From contig NC_092679.1 in NCBI RefSeq assembly GCF_964355755.1, positions 6,326,001-6,386,000 on the forward strand: 60,000 nucleotides of DNA, in the 5' to 3' direction. Source of the DNA: Antedon mediterranea (lineage: Eukaryota; Echinodermata; Crinoidea; Comatulida; Antedonidae). Below the pieces are notes generated by a model. The model made no database searches and had not been told where the DNA came from. It was given only the letters and a program-made list of their open reading frames with translations. Of this stretch, positions 12,701-23,000 are shown piece by piece; position 1 is the first letter of the stretch, and every line of letters starts with the position of its first letter. The translations under genes were made by a program, and so were the position numbers.

Positions 12701-15214
12701 ATTAAATTATTAAACATTATATTCTAATTTGAATAAATACTGTAGAACCTCTATTCAGGGGACACCACCCCATTAGGGAACAAGGGAACATACTTGTTTT
12801 AAATTAACACACCCCTATATAAGGAACACACCTATTATGGGAACACACCTATATAAGGAACACCCCTATATAAGGAACACACATATATAAGGAACACACC
12901 TATATAAGGAACACACCTATTATGGGAACACACCTATATAAGGAACACACCTATTATGGGAACACACCTATATAAGGAACACCCCTATATAAGGAACACA
13001 CATATATAAGGAACACACCTATTATGGGAACACACCTATATAAGGAACACACCTATTATGGGAACCCACCTATATAAGGAACACACCTATTATGGGAACA
13101 CACCTATATAAGGAACACACCTATTATGGGAACCCACCTATATAAGGAACACACCTATTATGGGAACACACCTATATAAGGAACACATCTATTATTATGG
13201 GAACACACCTATATAAGGAACACACCTATATAAGGAACACACCTATTATGGGAACACACCTATATAAGGAACACCCCTATATAAGGAACACACCTATATA
13301 AGGAACACATCTATTATTATGGGAACACACCTATATAAGGAACACACCTATATAAGGAACACACCTATATAAGGAACACCCCTATATAAGGAACACACCT
13401 ATATAAGGAACACACCTATATAAGGAACACACCTATATAAGGAACACACCTATATAAGGAACACACCTATTATGGGAACACACCTATATAAGGAACACAC
13501 CTATTATGGGAACCCACCTATATAAGGAACACACCTATTATGGGAACACACCTATATAAGGAACACACCTATTATGGGAACCCACCTATATAAGGAACAC
13601 ACCTATTATGGGAACACACCTATATAAGGAACACATCTATTATTATGGGAACACACCTATATAAGGAACACACCTATATAAGGAACACACCTATTATGGG
13701 AACACACCTATATAAGGAACACCCCTATATAAGGAACACACCTATATAAGGAACACACCTATATAAGGAACACACCTATTATTATGGGAACACACCTATA
13801 TAAGGAACACACCTATATAAGGAACACACCTATTATGGGAACACACCTATTATGGGAACACACCTATATAAGGAACACACCTATATAAGGAACACACCTA
13901 TTATGGGAACACTTTCTTTTGGTCCCAAGGTGTCCCTTAATAGAGGTTCTACTGCAAGTAAATATTACAAATGAAAAAATGTGTGTATGGTGTGACAAAC
14001 ATGACAAAAAATTTAAAAATGCTGAGAAGAAAACCAAATTACAGGAAGATTTTTTAAATCCATTTAATATGTTGGGCAGAAAGACAACCTAACTTTTAAA
14101 TTCAATATATTCATACAACAATTAAATTGTTATTTTCATGACATATTTATGCTCAATAAGTAGGGATGATTCATAATTGTTGACAACATTGTAGGGGATG
14201 TTATTATTAGACATTAGTATTAACTGATTGTAAATACCTGCATTTCTCGTCTCATACAATATTCCCATTCCTGAAAACATAAAATAATGAGCCCTGATAA
14301 ATTGCCAAGTTTAGAAAATAATTATGTACCTTTAAATCCAATCATGTTAATACAGAGATTTATGCAAATATATGTTATATTTAACAATATAGTATATTTA
14401 ACTGCACAAGGTAATCATCAGAATGAAATTGTAAAAATCACACAGTACTAAAGGTTTTGTCAAAGAGTTCATGGTTCCAACGAATCACTGTAAATAACTA
14501 CTTTATTATGTAGACACAATATAAAAAAAAATATAATTTAAATTAAAAATCATTAATCCTTTATAGTTTACTAAGACTGAGGCAAAATTTTAAATATTAC
14601 TATAGGGAAGGTAAATTTCAAAACATATCAATGGAAATATTAAGATATTTTAAAGGGGGACACAGTGTCTGCGTCGGGTATGAAAATAGCTACGAGCGTA
14701 GACGGCCTATGAGTATCTAGAGTACACTTCACACGTATATATGTGTTGACGTTTTAATCTGACACGTACTGTACTCTCCTTCGTCCAATGGGAAATAACA
14801 GGAATACCTACAAACCTGTTGATAATTGCCATTACAAATAAACATTTTATTTCTAGAAACAATATCATAATCTATGAATGTAGACGTAAATAAATCGACT
14901 TGGACATTTTGAACACTTCAGATTTTAAGTTTATTTTGTAATTTGTAAACATATTAAATAATTAAAAGATGTCCAAAGGGAGAAAGGCATTGTTCTTATA
15001 ACTTGCAATATTCCTGGCAAATTATTTAGTTGTAAAAAACTATTGCTGGACTATTAAAAATGTTTTAGCTTTTAGCCTTGGGGGTCTATCATGGGTGTCG
15101 GGTATCAGGGTGGAGGGTTCTGGTCTACTGTACCTGGTATTGTGTTTCTGCTGGAATGGCAGGATATTCTGGTGATGATGATATAGACAGATTTGCTGTA
15201 TAAAAGTAGTCCAT
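642..15214 (-). CDS. STYX: STYX-like pseudophosphatase gene (span of located coding exons)
   Basis: Gene-level entry; the exons are listed separately. Joined, they give a dual-specificity-phosphatase fold protein that aligns in order with vertebrate STYX: N-terminal EWEY-MRREMQ, EILPNVFLGPY, GISHIICIRH, EANYVKPNF, VKEFID, the loop HGNAGISRSAA, then YIMETYGLAYR and KRFCINPNEGF. The loop has Gly where active HCxxGxxR enzymes have Cys, so the protein should bind phospho-substrates without hydrolysing them; vertebrate STYX is known as a catalytically dead interactor acting in ERK signalling and F-box regulation. Donor and acceptor phases agree wherever adjacent exons are both found. Gaps: an exon of about 20 codons (equivalent to LVLDIADNP...FFP) between 11221 and 2629, and the C-terminal exon(s), probably left of position 1. 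Confidence 0.88.
811..990. repeat. 40-bp AT-rich tandem repeat (about 4.5 copies)
   Basis: The string CAATAATATAAGTAATCAAT recurs at 851, 891, 931 and 971, an exact 40-bp period. Copies differ mainly at TTGCCATT versus TTGTAATT. It lies in a STYX intron. Confidence 0.9.
1152..1202 (-). CDS. STYX: STYX exon encoding SAALVIAYIMETYGLAYR
   Basis: 51 nt between acceptor TGTTTTCAG and donor ACAG|GTATTT, entering in phase 2 and leaving in phase 2. It encodes the helix directly after the P-loop (vertebrate SAAFVIAYIMETFGMKYR). A longer open frame runs into the preceding intron and superficially resembles a membrane protein; the splice sites and neighbours show that only this part is coding. Confidence 0.92.
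1997..2439. repeat. TTTAG/TTAG satellite flanked by a direct repeat
   Basis: From about 2037 to 2380 the plus strand is nearly pure (TTTAG)n with TTAG slips. Both ends carry nearly the same 48-bp sequence (1997-2046 and 2391-2439, containing ACAACAAGTACAAGTAATAG). The array lies in a STYX intron. It is not the TTAGGG telomere repeat. Confidence 0.85.
2553..2629 (-). CDS. STYX: STYX exon with the degenerate active-site loop
   Basis: Starts in phase 0 after CTTTTCAG and ends in phase 2 at AG|GTATCA. It encodes VKEFIDVCLSGNGKCL followed by VHGNAGISR. The His-Gly pair replaces the His-Cys of active cysteine phosphatases while the P-loop Gly and Arg are kept, the hallmark of STYX rather than of a DUSP. 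The split codon AG+T gives Ser, completing HGNAGISRS. Confidence 0.92.
2980..3295 (+). mobile_element. tRNA-derived SINE, copy 1
   Basis: The head has an A-box-like TGGCCGAGCGGTTAAG (about 2989) and a B-box GGGGTTCGAGGC (3041), typical of a Ser/Leu-type tRNA promoter. A body with GTAGGTCCAGTGTACAC and TTTAAAGAACCTAGTACATC follows, ending in an AAAC-repeat tail (about 3280-3294). Two further copies of head and body occur at 26159 and 53996, showing a dispersed family. Confidence 0.85.
6352..6367. repeat. Poly-C run
   Basis: About 16 consecutive C on the plus strand, in a STYX intron. Its length may be unreliable in the assembly. Confidence 0.9.
6430..6970 (+). mobile_element. Decayed LINE 3' end (RT C-terminus plus 3' UTR)
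   Basis: The open frame at 6430-6660 ends NSIKYQGAKL and then hits TGA where LINE reverse-transcriptase C-termini read AK-WNSI; translation after the stop continues NSIHVDIKNA. The 3' flank ends with repeated TTGAATTGAATTG (about 6953-6968), a typical LINE 3' terminal repeat. A 5'-truncated, broken copy. Confidence 0.55.
9143..9302. mobile_element. MITE family B copy (GGTTCCCACTAG termini)
   Basis: Starts TTAAGCATGGTTCCCACTAG and ends with the inverse AGTGGGAACCACGCTTAA. Inside are opposed arms rich in CGCAAGGACGTAA and TTACGTCCTTGCG plus CAATCACACGCGATGG, so the whole 160 bp is a long imperfect palindrome. No coding capacity. Confidence 0.85.
11221..11318 (-). CDS. STYX: STYX exon 4
   Basis: Starts after TTTTATCAG in phase 0 and ends in phase 2 before GTAAAG; 32 codons plus two bases. 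Carries GISHIICIRH and EANYVKPNFPDQF, matching the HGITHIICIRQ...EANFIKPNF region of STYX. The seven residues before GIS have the same length as in vertebrate STYX, which decides between two possible acceptors (11318 rather than 11308). Confidence 0.88.
11690..11760 (+). mobile_element. Fragment of the second SINE family
   Basis: GGGACACAACTTTGTGCTG and TACTAGCTGCATTATTATGG closely match the body of the SINE at 52270-52576 (GACACAACTTTGCGCTG, TACTAGCTGCACTATGGG). Only the body is preserved. Confidence 0.6.
12313..12366 (-). CDS. STYX: STYX exon 3 (start of the phosphatase-like fold)
   Basis: Eighteen codons, EILPNVFLGPYAAATKSK, after a TTTTTTCAG acceptor and before donor AAG|GTGATA; phase 0 on both sides. 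This is the first beta strand of the dual-specificity phosphatase fold (EILPgLFLGPY in vertebrate STYX). Confidence 0.88.
12752..13955. mobile_element. MITE family C with internal minisatellite
   Basis: Flanks are inverse: TACTGTAGAACCTCTATT on the left and AATAGAGGTTCTACTG on the right, both followed inward by CCC-rich GGGGACACC / AAGGTGTCCCTT sequence. Between them (about 12805-13915) lie over 50 tandem units of 18-21 bp of two types, ACACACCTATATAAGGA and ACACACCTATTATGGGA, arranged in higher-order blocks. It lies in a STYX intron. Confidence 0.85.
14238..14270 (-). CDS. STYX: STYX exon 2 (33-nt micro-exon)
   Basis: Eleven codons, EWEYCMRREMQ, between an acceptor TTTTCAG and a donor CAG|GTATTT, both in phase 0. 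Matches the conserved EEW-Y-MRREMQ segment that precedes the phosphatase-like domain of STYX. The exon is far too short for ORF finders; it is supported by its motif and by perfect phase with both neighbours. Confidence 0.85.
14271..15133. other. STYX intron 1
   Basis: Nothing recognisable beyond a GC-richer patch at about 14650-14810 of unknown nature. Confidence 0.4.
15134..15214 (-). CDS. STYX: STYX exon 1, start codon
   Basis: Begins with ATG (complement of 15212-15214) and encodes 27 codons starting MDYFYTANLS and ending PAETQYQ, then a donor CAG|GTACAG. Ends in phase 0. The stretch PEYPAIP corresponds to the LEFPSLP region near the N-terminus of vertebrate STYX, and the next exon continues with the conserved EWEY segment. 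A non-coding 5' exon further upstream cannot be excluded. Confidence 0.72.
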
Positions 15215-16746
15215 TTCAGTGATTATCTGAGATCATTTTCCAAATATATCATTTCACATTCAGCCTAGAGAGACATGAAAAAAACAAAAACATGTGGTGT
15301 CTTATTTGTGCCCAAGCTTTCGAATCTGCCTGCTGTTCTTTTTCTAAAAATATTAAATTTAAGCTAAATTACTGTAACCAGGGGGTTGAAAACAATAACT
15401 CCCTGCTGTATATAGCCTATGTTACTATGTAAAGTATAGCATACTGTGTAGGTCTAACTAGTAACAAGAGTTTTAAAATTATAAAATAAAAAAATTATAT
15501 CAATAATTTTTGTGACGCCCAATGTAAATAATTGCATTTCATTGTTTTAATGTTAGAAGTCAATCAATTGTATGGGTTGAGTTGTTTGTACAATACAAAC
15601 AGGCTTAGGCCTCTAGCCTAGGAGGCTCGTTCGCATCTAAACGATCAGCAACTGTACCCCACCACCACGCGTGTGGAAAGAAAACAAAGACCAAACGATT
15701 ATCTGATATCCCGGGCCTAGCCTACATAACGTTATCTGAAACAAGTTTTGAACAAATAGGTCTGTTTAGGAGCCATGAATAAAAACGGTTGCTTAATTAC
15801 TTAGCTGACAATAGCACACTTAAAAATACCTTTAAATATAAGACATTATATTTGTTTTTAAAATAGGGCTAGGCCTAGGCCTAATTATACTTTCATCGTC
15901 TGCTGTATTTCTATTTTTGTCAGGGTTGCCAGGATTTCCAAACATCTTTAGTCCAATTTGATCTGTCAAAATATTGTATGAAATCGTGCCATCCGATCCT
16001 TCCTCTAGCCTGTATTATTTTCAATAATATTAATGCTGTAATTTAACTGTATTCAAGAATTTTTTCTTACACACAAATGTATGTGAATTAATTAAAACAC
16101 TAATAATTTGACGAATTTAGTGGCAGGTTAGCTCAGTCTTCTCAGTCGTCTATGTGACGTGTACTTTGTATTTTTCTGTGATCCGATCTGCGTATGTGCG
16201 TACTTCTTGGCGTGTGTAGTAATTGCGTGCGCGTAACGGAAGAGCATATCGGAAATGCGTATAATAATCGCGTAACATCATCATAGCGACTTGTTGCTAA
16301 GTTAAAAATAATAAACAATAATAATAATAATATTATATATTTATATTATGTAGTATTGACTTTTTCTAAAATAGCGAAAATATTAATTCGAAATAATCAC
16401 AAAAGTTATTCTGCATTATTATAATTAAATATAATAATATAATAATAATTATTACCAAATATAACCACTTGCAATAATATAAGATAATATTGTTGTAGAT
16501 AATTACCCTAGGCCTATATACACACACATATAGAAATCAATTAGTAACTAAGTTTATAGCCAAAGTACCTTTTATTGGTGTATGTTCGATAATTGATATA
16601 CAGTAACATTGAAGTTATAAAACAGCGCCCTCATGCCCGAACTTAAGTTAAACTTTAATTTTTACTGCACTACTGACTACCCTAATTTCATAATTTGGTG
16701 TAGTCGCAAAGTAAAAAGGAAGGCAGGAAACCAATTGGTTAAGAAT

Positions 16747-17913
16747 AGTTCCCACTAGGAATCAATGTAAGAACGTACGCGCAATGCAAGTAAGTTGACC
16801 AATCACAAGCAATGGATCCGTCCTGATTGGTAAATTTGTGCTTACGTCCCTTGCATTGCGTCCTAATACGTAATAGTATCATTATAGTATGTGCAGATAC
16901 GCTCTACTGCGTTAAAAGTGTGTGCCTAAATATGGTAGTGATATTCCCAAATATAGTAGTGATATGACATCATAATGTCCATATATGGGCACATCACAGA
17001 TACGCTCTACTGCGTTAACCAATATGATGCATAATTAATCTAAATCTCTCTCTACACTATCAAACTAGTTTGACAAAAAAAGTGTGGTGTGCCCAAATAT
17101 ATGGAAGTGATATTTTGAATATGGTAGTGATATGACATCATCATGTCCATATATGGGCACATCATATTTTTTGTCACATAAAGTTTGATATTGTAGGCTG
17201 AGATTAAAAGAAAAGTATTTCCATGAAACGAGTTCATGATTGTTCATGTCATGGTCCAATTTTGACGCAACATGAACGTCGTTGACATATATGCTGAAGG
17301 CCTAACAATTTATTGTAATTGAATGATAATATCGTTACATTGAACAAATTAGGTTCAAGTTAAACCATTAAAAACTGTCTATAACTTCGCTTGTCATTGG
17401 TTAAAACGCTTACGTTGCGTTTACGTCCTTGCGTTACGTTCTAGTGGGAACCAAGCTTTAGCAATCACAAGCGGATAAGCCATCGCTTGTGATTGGTCAA
17501 TTCACTTGCGTTGCGTTACGTCCTTGTGTTGCGTCGCTAGTGGGAACCAAGCATTAGCAATAGTTTACACAAAAAGAACTATAGGCCCCAGCTCGTGTGA
17601 AATTGATTCCTGATTTTGTGCTCTATTTAATCAACTTCGAGTCACCTTTACTGAAAGTAGTATAAAGGCTCTATTTGCAGTTTGTATTTAATTTGAGTCT
17701 ACCATGAAAAAATGAATTTTTATTTAAATAAATTAAATATACCACGGTACACCTTTTTAAAACTCTCTAATGCTTGGTTCCTACTAGAGACGCAACACAA
17801 GGACGTAACGCAACGTAAGTGAGTAATTATTCGCAATGTCGCTTGTCATTGGTCAACTCGCTTGCGTTGCTCTTACGTCCTTGCGTTGCGTCCTAGTGGG
17901 AACCAAGCTTTAC
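16747..17913. mobile_element. Nested cluster of MITE families A and B
   Basis: Family B palindromes or half-palindromes (GGTTCCCACTAG ... CGTCCTTGCGTTGCGT ... CTAGTGGGAACC) lie at about 16747-16868, 17383-17556 and 17772-17913. Family A copies with GATATGACATCATCATGTCC cores lie at about 16905-17015 and 17045-17200. At least four insertions in 1.2 kb, in the intergenic region upstream of the fibrillin-like gene. Confidence 0.8.
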
Positions 17914-18214
17914 GTGTTCATATCACAATGAGAACAACTTTGTTACTTGTATACTTTTGCTTATTTTATTTTTCATTTTCTGAACGTGATATTACTATAA
18001 GTTCAGATATTTTAGTTTGCCGAATCTAGAATAAGAGATTCAGTCCCTTCCCCTCCAGACAGCTACTTCTGTATTTATTTTGACGTGAGAAGGGACAAGG
18101 TAGTTTACGGTTAAATGACACATTAATCGAATTATCGTTCTTCACTTAAATGTAATCACGTTAATTTCCTTTATTAAGATGTCACCTTTCATAGTTTAGC
18201 TATACTTAATGCAT

Positions 18215-18640
18215 GTTCACACAGCAAAACTTAAGCACTCGTTTATACACGCAATACAACTAGTTAACCTTCTGTTTACACATGGCCAAAGTATTTCTCC
18301 ATGCTGAAACACACACCAAAGAGTATATGTTAGGTAAGGTTCACTTCACACACAGCAAAATAAGCACGATTTATACGCGCAATATACAACTAGTTAACCG
18401 TCTGTTTACACATGGCCCATCCATGAGAAGTATTTCTCCATGCTGAACCAAACACCAAAGAGTATATTTTTAGTTACGTATTGGTTCACTTCACACACAG
18501 CAAAATAAGCGCGATGTATACGCGCAATATACAACTAGTTAACCGTCTGTTTACACATGGCCCATGAGAAGTATTTCTCGAGGCTGAACCAAACACCAAT
18601 GACGTATAGGTTTACTTCACACAGCAAAAATAAGCACACG
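18215..18640. repeat. About 125-bp tandem repeat, three copies
   Basis: Each copy contains ATACAACTAGTTAACC, GTCTGTTTACACATGGCC, GAAGTATTTCTCCATGCTG and GGTTCACTTCACACACAGC in the same order. The first copy is the most diverged. It lies 1.2 kb upstream of the fibrillin-like start. Confidence 0.8.
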
Positions 18641-19483
18641 TATTTAGTCCACAGAAGGCAATTATGTGAACCAGGCAGGAACGTTACTAAATTCCAATTC
18701 TAGAACGATCAATTTACCTAGAGGTCTTGAACCTGAGTAGGATTATACGTGACATGTTATAAACCTGTATCCATAATCGGAAACAAATTTGATTAACGCA
18801 TCCGGCTGCCCAAGAATCGTAAAACGCGTTACATTTCTTGGCTGTATTATTGTTGAAGGAAATATTATAAGTTTTTTTTTCAATTTCAAAGGCCATGAAG
18901 GGGTTGAGTTCTGGAAAATGCTAGGTTTCAGACATACATATAGTAGTAGTTAGTAGGCCTATTAAGAAGCCAAACTCCAGTGGACAGACGAACATCGTTT
19001 ACTAAGCCAGTTTGACCATACAGTACTTTGTTAAATCTGAAGTCAGAACATTAATAGATTCACGTTCCCTGTCACGGACGCATAATTTAGCGGCTCAATT
19101 TCTAAGACCCATCAGTCCCTTTTGTAATTTGGGATTCATCGTTGAAATTCCGACCGGGATTCCGACTCTCAACGCAACCTTCATCTTTCTACATTTTCTC
19201 CCATTTATTAAAAAAAAAACACCATAGACATGGATGAAGAGATTTATAGCGACTAGTATACTTTTTGACATTTGCAAAAAAGTGTGTTGTGTGACGAAAC
19301 AAGAAACGTCACATTGTCAAATATGCAAACATTGTTATTCCGGGAAGCATCAAATACTTCCAAAGATAATGTTTATGTTTTTTTCAGCTTCATATAGTGA
19401 TCGTAATCATAAAGTGATAGTCGTATACTAAATGACGTCGACTGACCTTGGAGTAAATCGAATCACAGACCGTGTCATATCGA

Positions 19484-19491
19484 TGACGTCA
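19484..19491. promoter_or_regulatory. CRE-like palindrome TGACGTCA
   Basis: A perfect 8-bp CREB/ATF consensus about 400 bp upstream of the fibrillin-like ATG, with another GACGTC at about 19434. The position suits a promoter element, but the match could be chance; function is inference. Confidence 0.3.
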
Positions 19492-19884
19492 TATTCACCT
19501 GCAAAACGTCTCGTCCAAGTACTTCAAGCTCACTCACACACCAGATACAACAGCTAACAGTTAGTATTTCACGTGATCATAGGACTATAACTACTGAAAA
19601 AAGTTTCTAACGACATTGATGGACCATCCACGGTCTGAAAGACATCCGCTTGAGTATTGTGTAATTTTTTCATCAATTTGCCGTTAGAGTAGTATTCTGA
19701 TCAACTATTTGATATTTGACTTTTAAGTTTTCTACAACATCGCCGGCCGGACAACTATAATTTTTAAGTAACGCATGTGTATCGTTAACGCGTTAACCAT
19801 AGCATCTGTGTGTTCTTAAATACTTTACACAAAAAATAACGACCGTGTCATTCATTTCGGCGTCTCATACATATTTCATTGAAG

Positions 19885-20018
19885 ATGGCATTTTACACAT
19901 CTTGCCGATTTAAACTTTTTATACTGTCTGTTTACACGATGGTGAATATATTGACTGTTACGTCACAGCGAACAAGGTACGACTTTTCACCAATATACAC
20001 GAGAACAACGACAGTGAG
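19885..20018 (+). CDS. FBN: Fibrillin-like exon 1: start codon and signal peptide
   Basis: ATG at 19885 has a strong context (AAG before, G after) and an in-frame TAA upstream at 19837. The 44 codons begin [10 protein letters not shown], continue with a hydrophobic stretch [15 protein letters not shown] and then TSQRTR, a plausible signal peptide with cleavage near residue 27, and end RTTTV plus two bases before the consensus donor GAG|GTAAGC. It ends in phase 2, exactly what exon 2 needs. No clear RxKR furin site is visible. The exon lies 8.2 kb from exon 2, so a different first exon remains possible. Confidence 0.7.
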
Positions 20019-23000
20019 GTAAGCTTTAGTAGGTATATAATAGAATTAGACAGATTTGTTTTTAACCTTTTTCTATATAAATAAATAAAATATAATTTGA
20101 CGGTAAGGGGCACGAGCATTTCTGGGGTAAAGACGGTTCAATAGGCTATTAAAGCTGATTTCAATTTCATATTAAATTTTGTTTCAGAAAATATACAAAC
20201 AATAGATTTATTGCAGCCGTGCAGTGGTCTATTGCCAATATTGAAAAAAAGTGTTGTTTGGTGGCGATTAAAAATAACGTTTTACGTTAAAGCTTGGTTC
20301 ACACTAGAACGCAACGCAAGGACGTACACGCAACGTAAGCGTGTTGACCAAGCGGCAGTTCGAATAATTCATCGCTTGTGATTGGTCAACTCACTTGCGT
20401 TGCGTTACGTCCTTGTGTTCGTCTGTAGTGTGAACCAAGCTTTAATGCCGTCAGTTAGTCCTCTTAAAACGTTTTGTGAACAACATGCACTATAAATGAA
20501 TATGTTGAGATATGAATATATGGAATATGAACACCTTAGATATGAATTTAAAATATGTATATCTTAAGATATGAATGTGAAATGAACGTTAAGTATAAAC
20601 ACGTTAAAACAAGAACGTGAAATGAACTTGTTAACATATGAATGTGAAATGAATATGTTAAGATATGAATAAAAAAAAACAAAAAAAAACATGCACTATA
20701 ATAATAGTATAGACCTAGGCCTAATTAATGAACAACATGCACTATAATAATATAGGCCTAATTAATATGATGGATGATAGGATTATGTTACATCACCAAA
20801 AATAAACGTTAAACACGTCATTAGGCTATCATACAAAGTTGGCATTCAAAATAAACATTTGACATAAAACATGCCACCATACAGCCAAGGAATCATTAAT
20901 TACTGGCTACATGCACAAGTATGTTCTAAAAATAAAGGTGTACCGTATGGGCTAATTACCTCACCGATGGTGCACATTATGGAGTCACCCAATAATATGG
21001 TCGTTCAGAGGAAAATATAATTTTGAATTTCCCAATCAAGGGATACAGTAGGTACTAATAAAAAAACATACACAATTGAATCGTCGTAAGCGCAACGTAA
21101 GTCGCGATGGATTATTTGTTAACTGTCACTCGTCATTGGTCAACTCGCTTTTGCGTTGCGCGAACGTCCTTACGTTGCCTCTCTTGATAAACTACTGTAA
21201 GTTAAAGCCAAACACTTTTTCATCTTATTTGATATATTAAAGAAATAATAATATTAATTTTGCATATATGCATATTCAATATAGTAACTCTTCTTGTTTA
21301 TTATTGTAGGCCTACTGTGAATCGCAAAGTCACTTGGACTTAGATCCATGACCCCTATTTAATTAATGTCACTTTATGTAACTTTCTTTTCTCCCCTCTT
21401 TTAACCTCTTCTGATTAAAAAAATGTTTGATCAATTGAAATGTCATGCTTTTGAAATTGAAAAATTGAAATTAGTTTAGTGCTTTGATTATTGTTCTTAG
21501 GCTGTGACATAAGTATACAATGCGGCGTTTATTCAATTACGGCGTTTTGACCGTGGTGTAGGCCTACCTCGCATTCGACTGAATAAATAGAAAAAAATGT
21601 ACATTTTTAATACCGTTGTTTTCATCGAAGGTTGTATAAATGTTTATCCTATAGTTCTAGCATGGAGTTATAATTTAATCTAGATAGAAATGTTTCTGAT
21701 TTCTTCTGTTTGTAGGAAAACGTATAGGCCTATAATTATCTATCGTCGATCTTTATGGTCTGTAGAATAAACGGGTCTTTGACAATCGGTAATTGTTTAT
21801 CTGTAGTATAAACGGGCCTTTGGCAGTCGGTAATTGTTCGTCAGTAGTATAAACGGGCCTTTGGCAGTCGTTAATTGTTTGTCTGTAGTATAAACGGGCT
21901 TTTGGCAGTCGGTAATTGTTCAAAATGTCAACGTTACTTACAACGATAATCAGTTATCTAATAGATGGACCACAAACTATAGCCAGCTAGAACTACACCA
22001 ATCATCAAATCATTCAGCATCATACTTTCTACAGTATTTGGCCTGTGTCCATTGGTTGTTGGCGCGTGCACCAACGTGTGCTGACCAAACGTGCCATGTT
22101 TTCACTTGTTATATCCTGTGGAACAAACTGCCGGAAGTCCCACTCATCCCAAAAGCTGGCTTACGTTGTATTCTCCTCGGGTGTTTGCTAACAAATCATT
22201 CATGTTGTTTTAATGTTCGCAACGTACTTGAGATCAAATAATGTTGACATTGTTTGCGTAAGAGTGTTAAATCTAGTGCGACGCAAAGCAAGGACGTAAC
22301 GCAACGTAAGTGATTTGACCAATCACAAGCGATGGATTATTGGAACTGCCGCTGTCCTAGTGGGAACCATGTTGAGACATTTTGCCAGAAAAAAAGTTTG
22401 GAAAAGAAAGAAAACTTTCAGTTTGCAAACACAAGCAAACTCACGGTTTTCAACAAAAGCGTAGGCCTAATAGAGTTTTTTTATTATAGTGGACCACTCA
22501 TTGTGTTCAGCAATGGTTCAATTTCCTTATAGGCCTAGTGTCCAACTTATAGCGGTACGATAGTAGTAATTACGTTTAGTGCAGACGTCCAAGTTTCATT
22601 GTTTGTAAATCTCTGTTACAAGTTTGATGTTGACGTAGACCTACTCGTGGGCGTCGAGTAGTTGACGCTTGGACGTCTTCGTCTGACATGGACGTCGTCG
22701 TTTTGATATAAAACGTCAACGTGTGGCGTGGACATCATCACTCGACTTTAACGTCTCGTTTTCTGTGAGCGTAACGTGTGAAATGATAGCGAACATAATA
22801 GACCTATAGGCCTACTTAGTTTTATATTTTAGTTTTTAGAAGAAAAAATTCACGTGACGTATCAAGGGGAGGAATTTAGTATTAGATAGAAATACCTCTG
22901 GGTTGGTAAAAATAATTATAGAACAACTTTTATTATTACAACTTATTGAGGCCTTAATGGTTTCAAAGAACGGTGCGTGATGATACCAAGGTTTTATAAA

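Larger units (their letters stand above)
15215..19884. promoter_or_regulatory. Shared intergenic region between divergent STYX and fibrillin-like genes
   Basis: The two start codons face away from each other across 4.7 kb, so both promoters should lie here. CpG-richer patches occur at about 16140-16290 (with ACGGAAG, ETS-like) and 19430-19850. The middle is filled with MITE copies (16747-17913) and a tandem repeat (18215-18640). Promoter placement is inference; no TATA box or initiator could be assigned. Confidence 0.4.
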
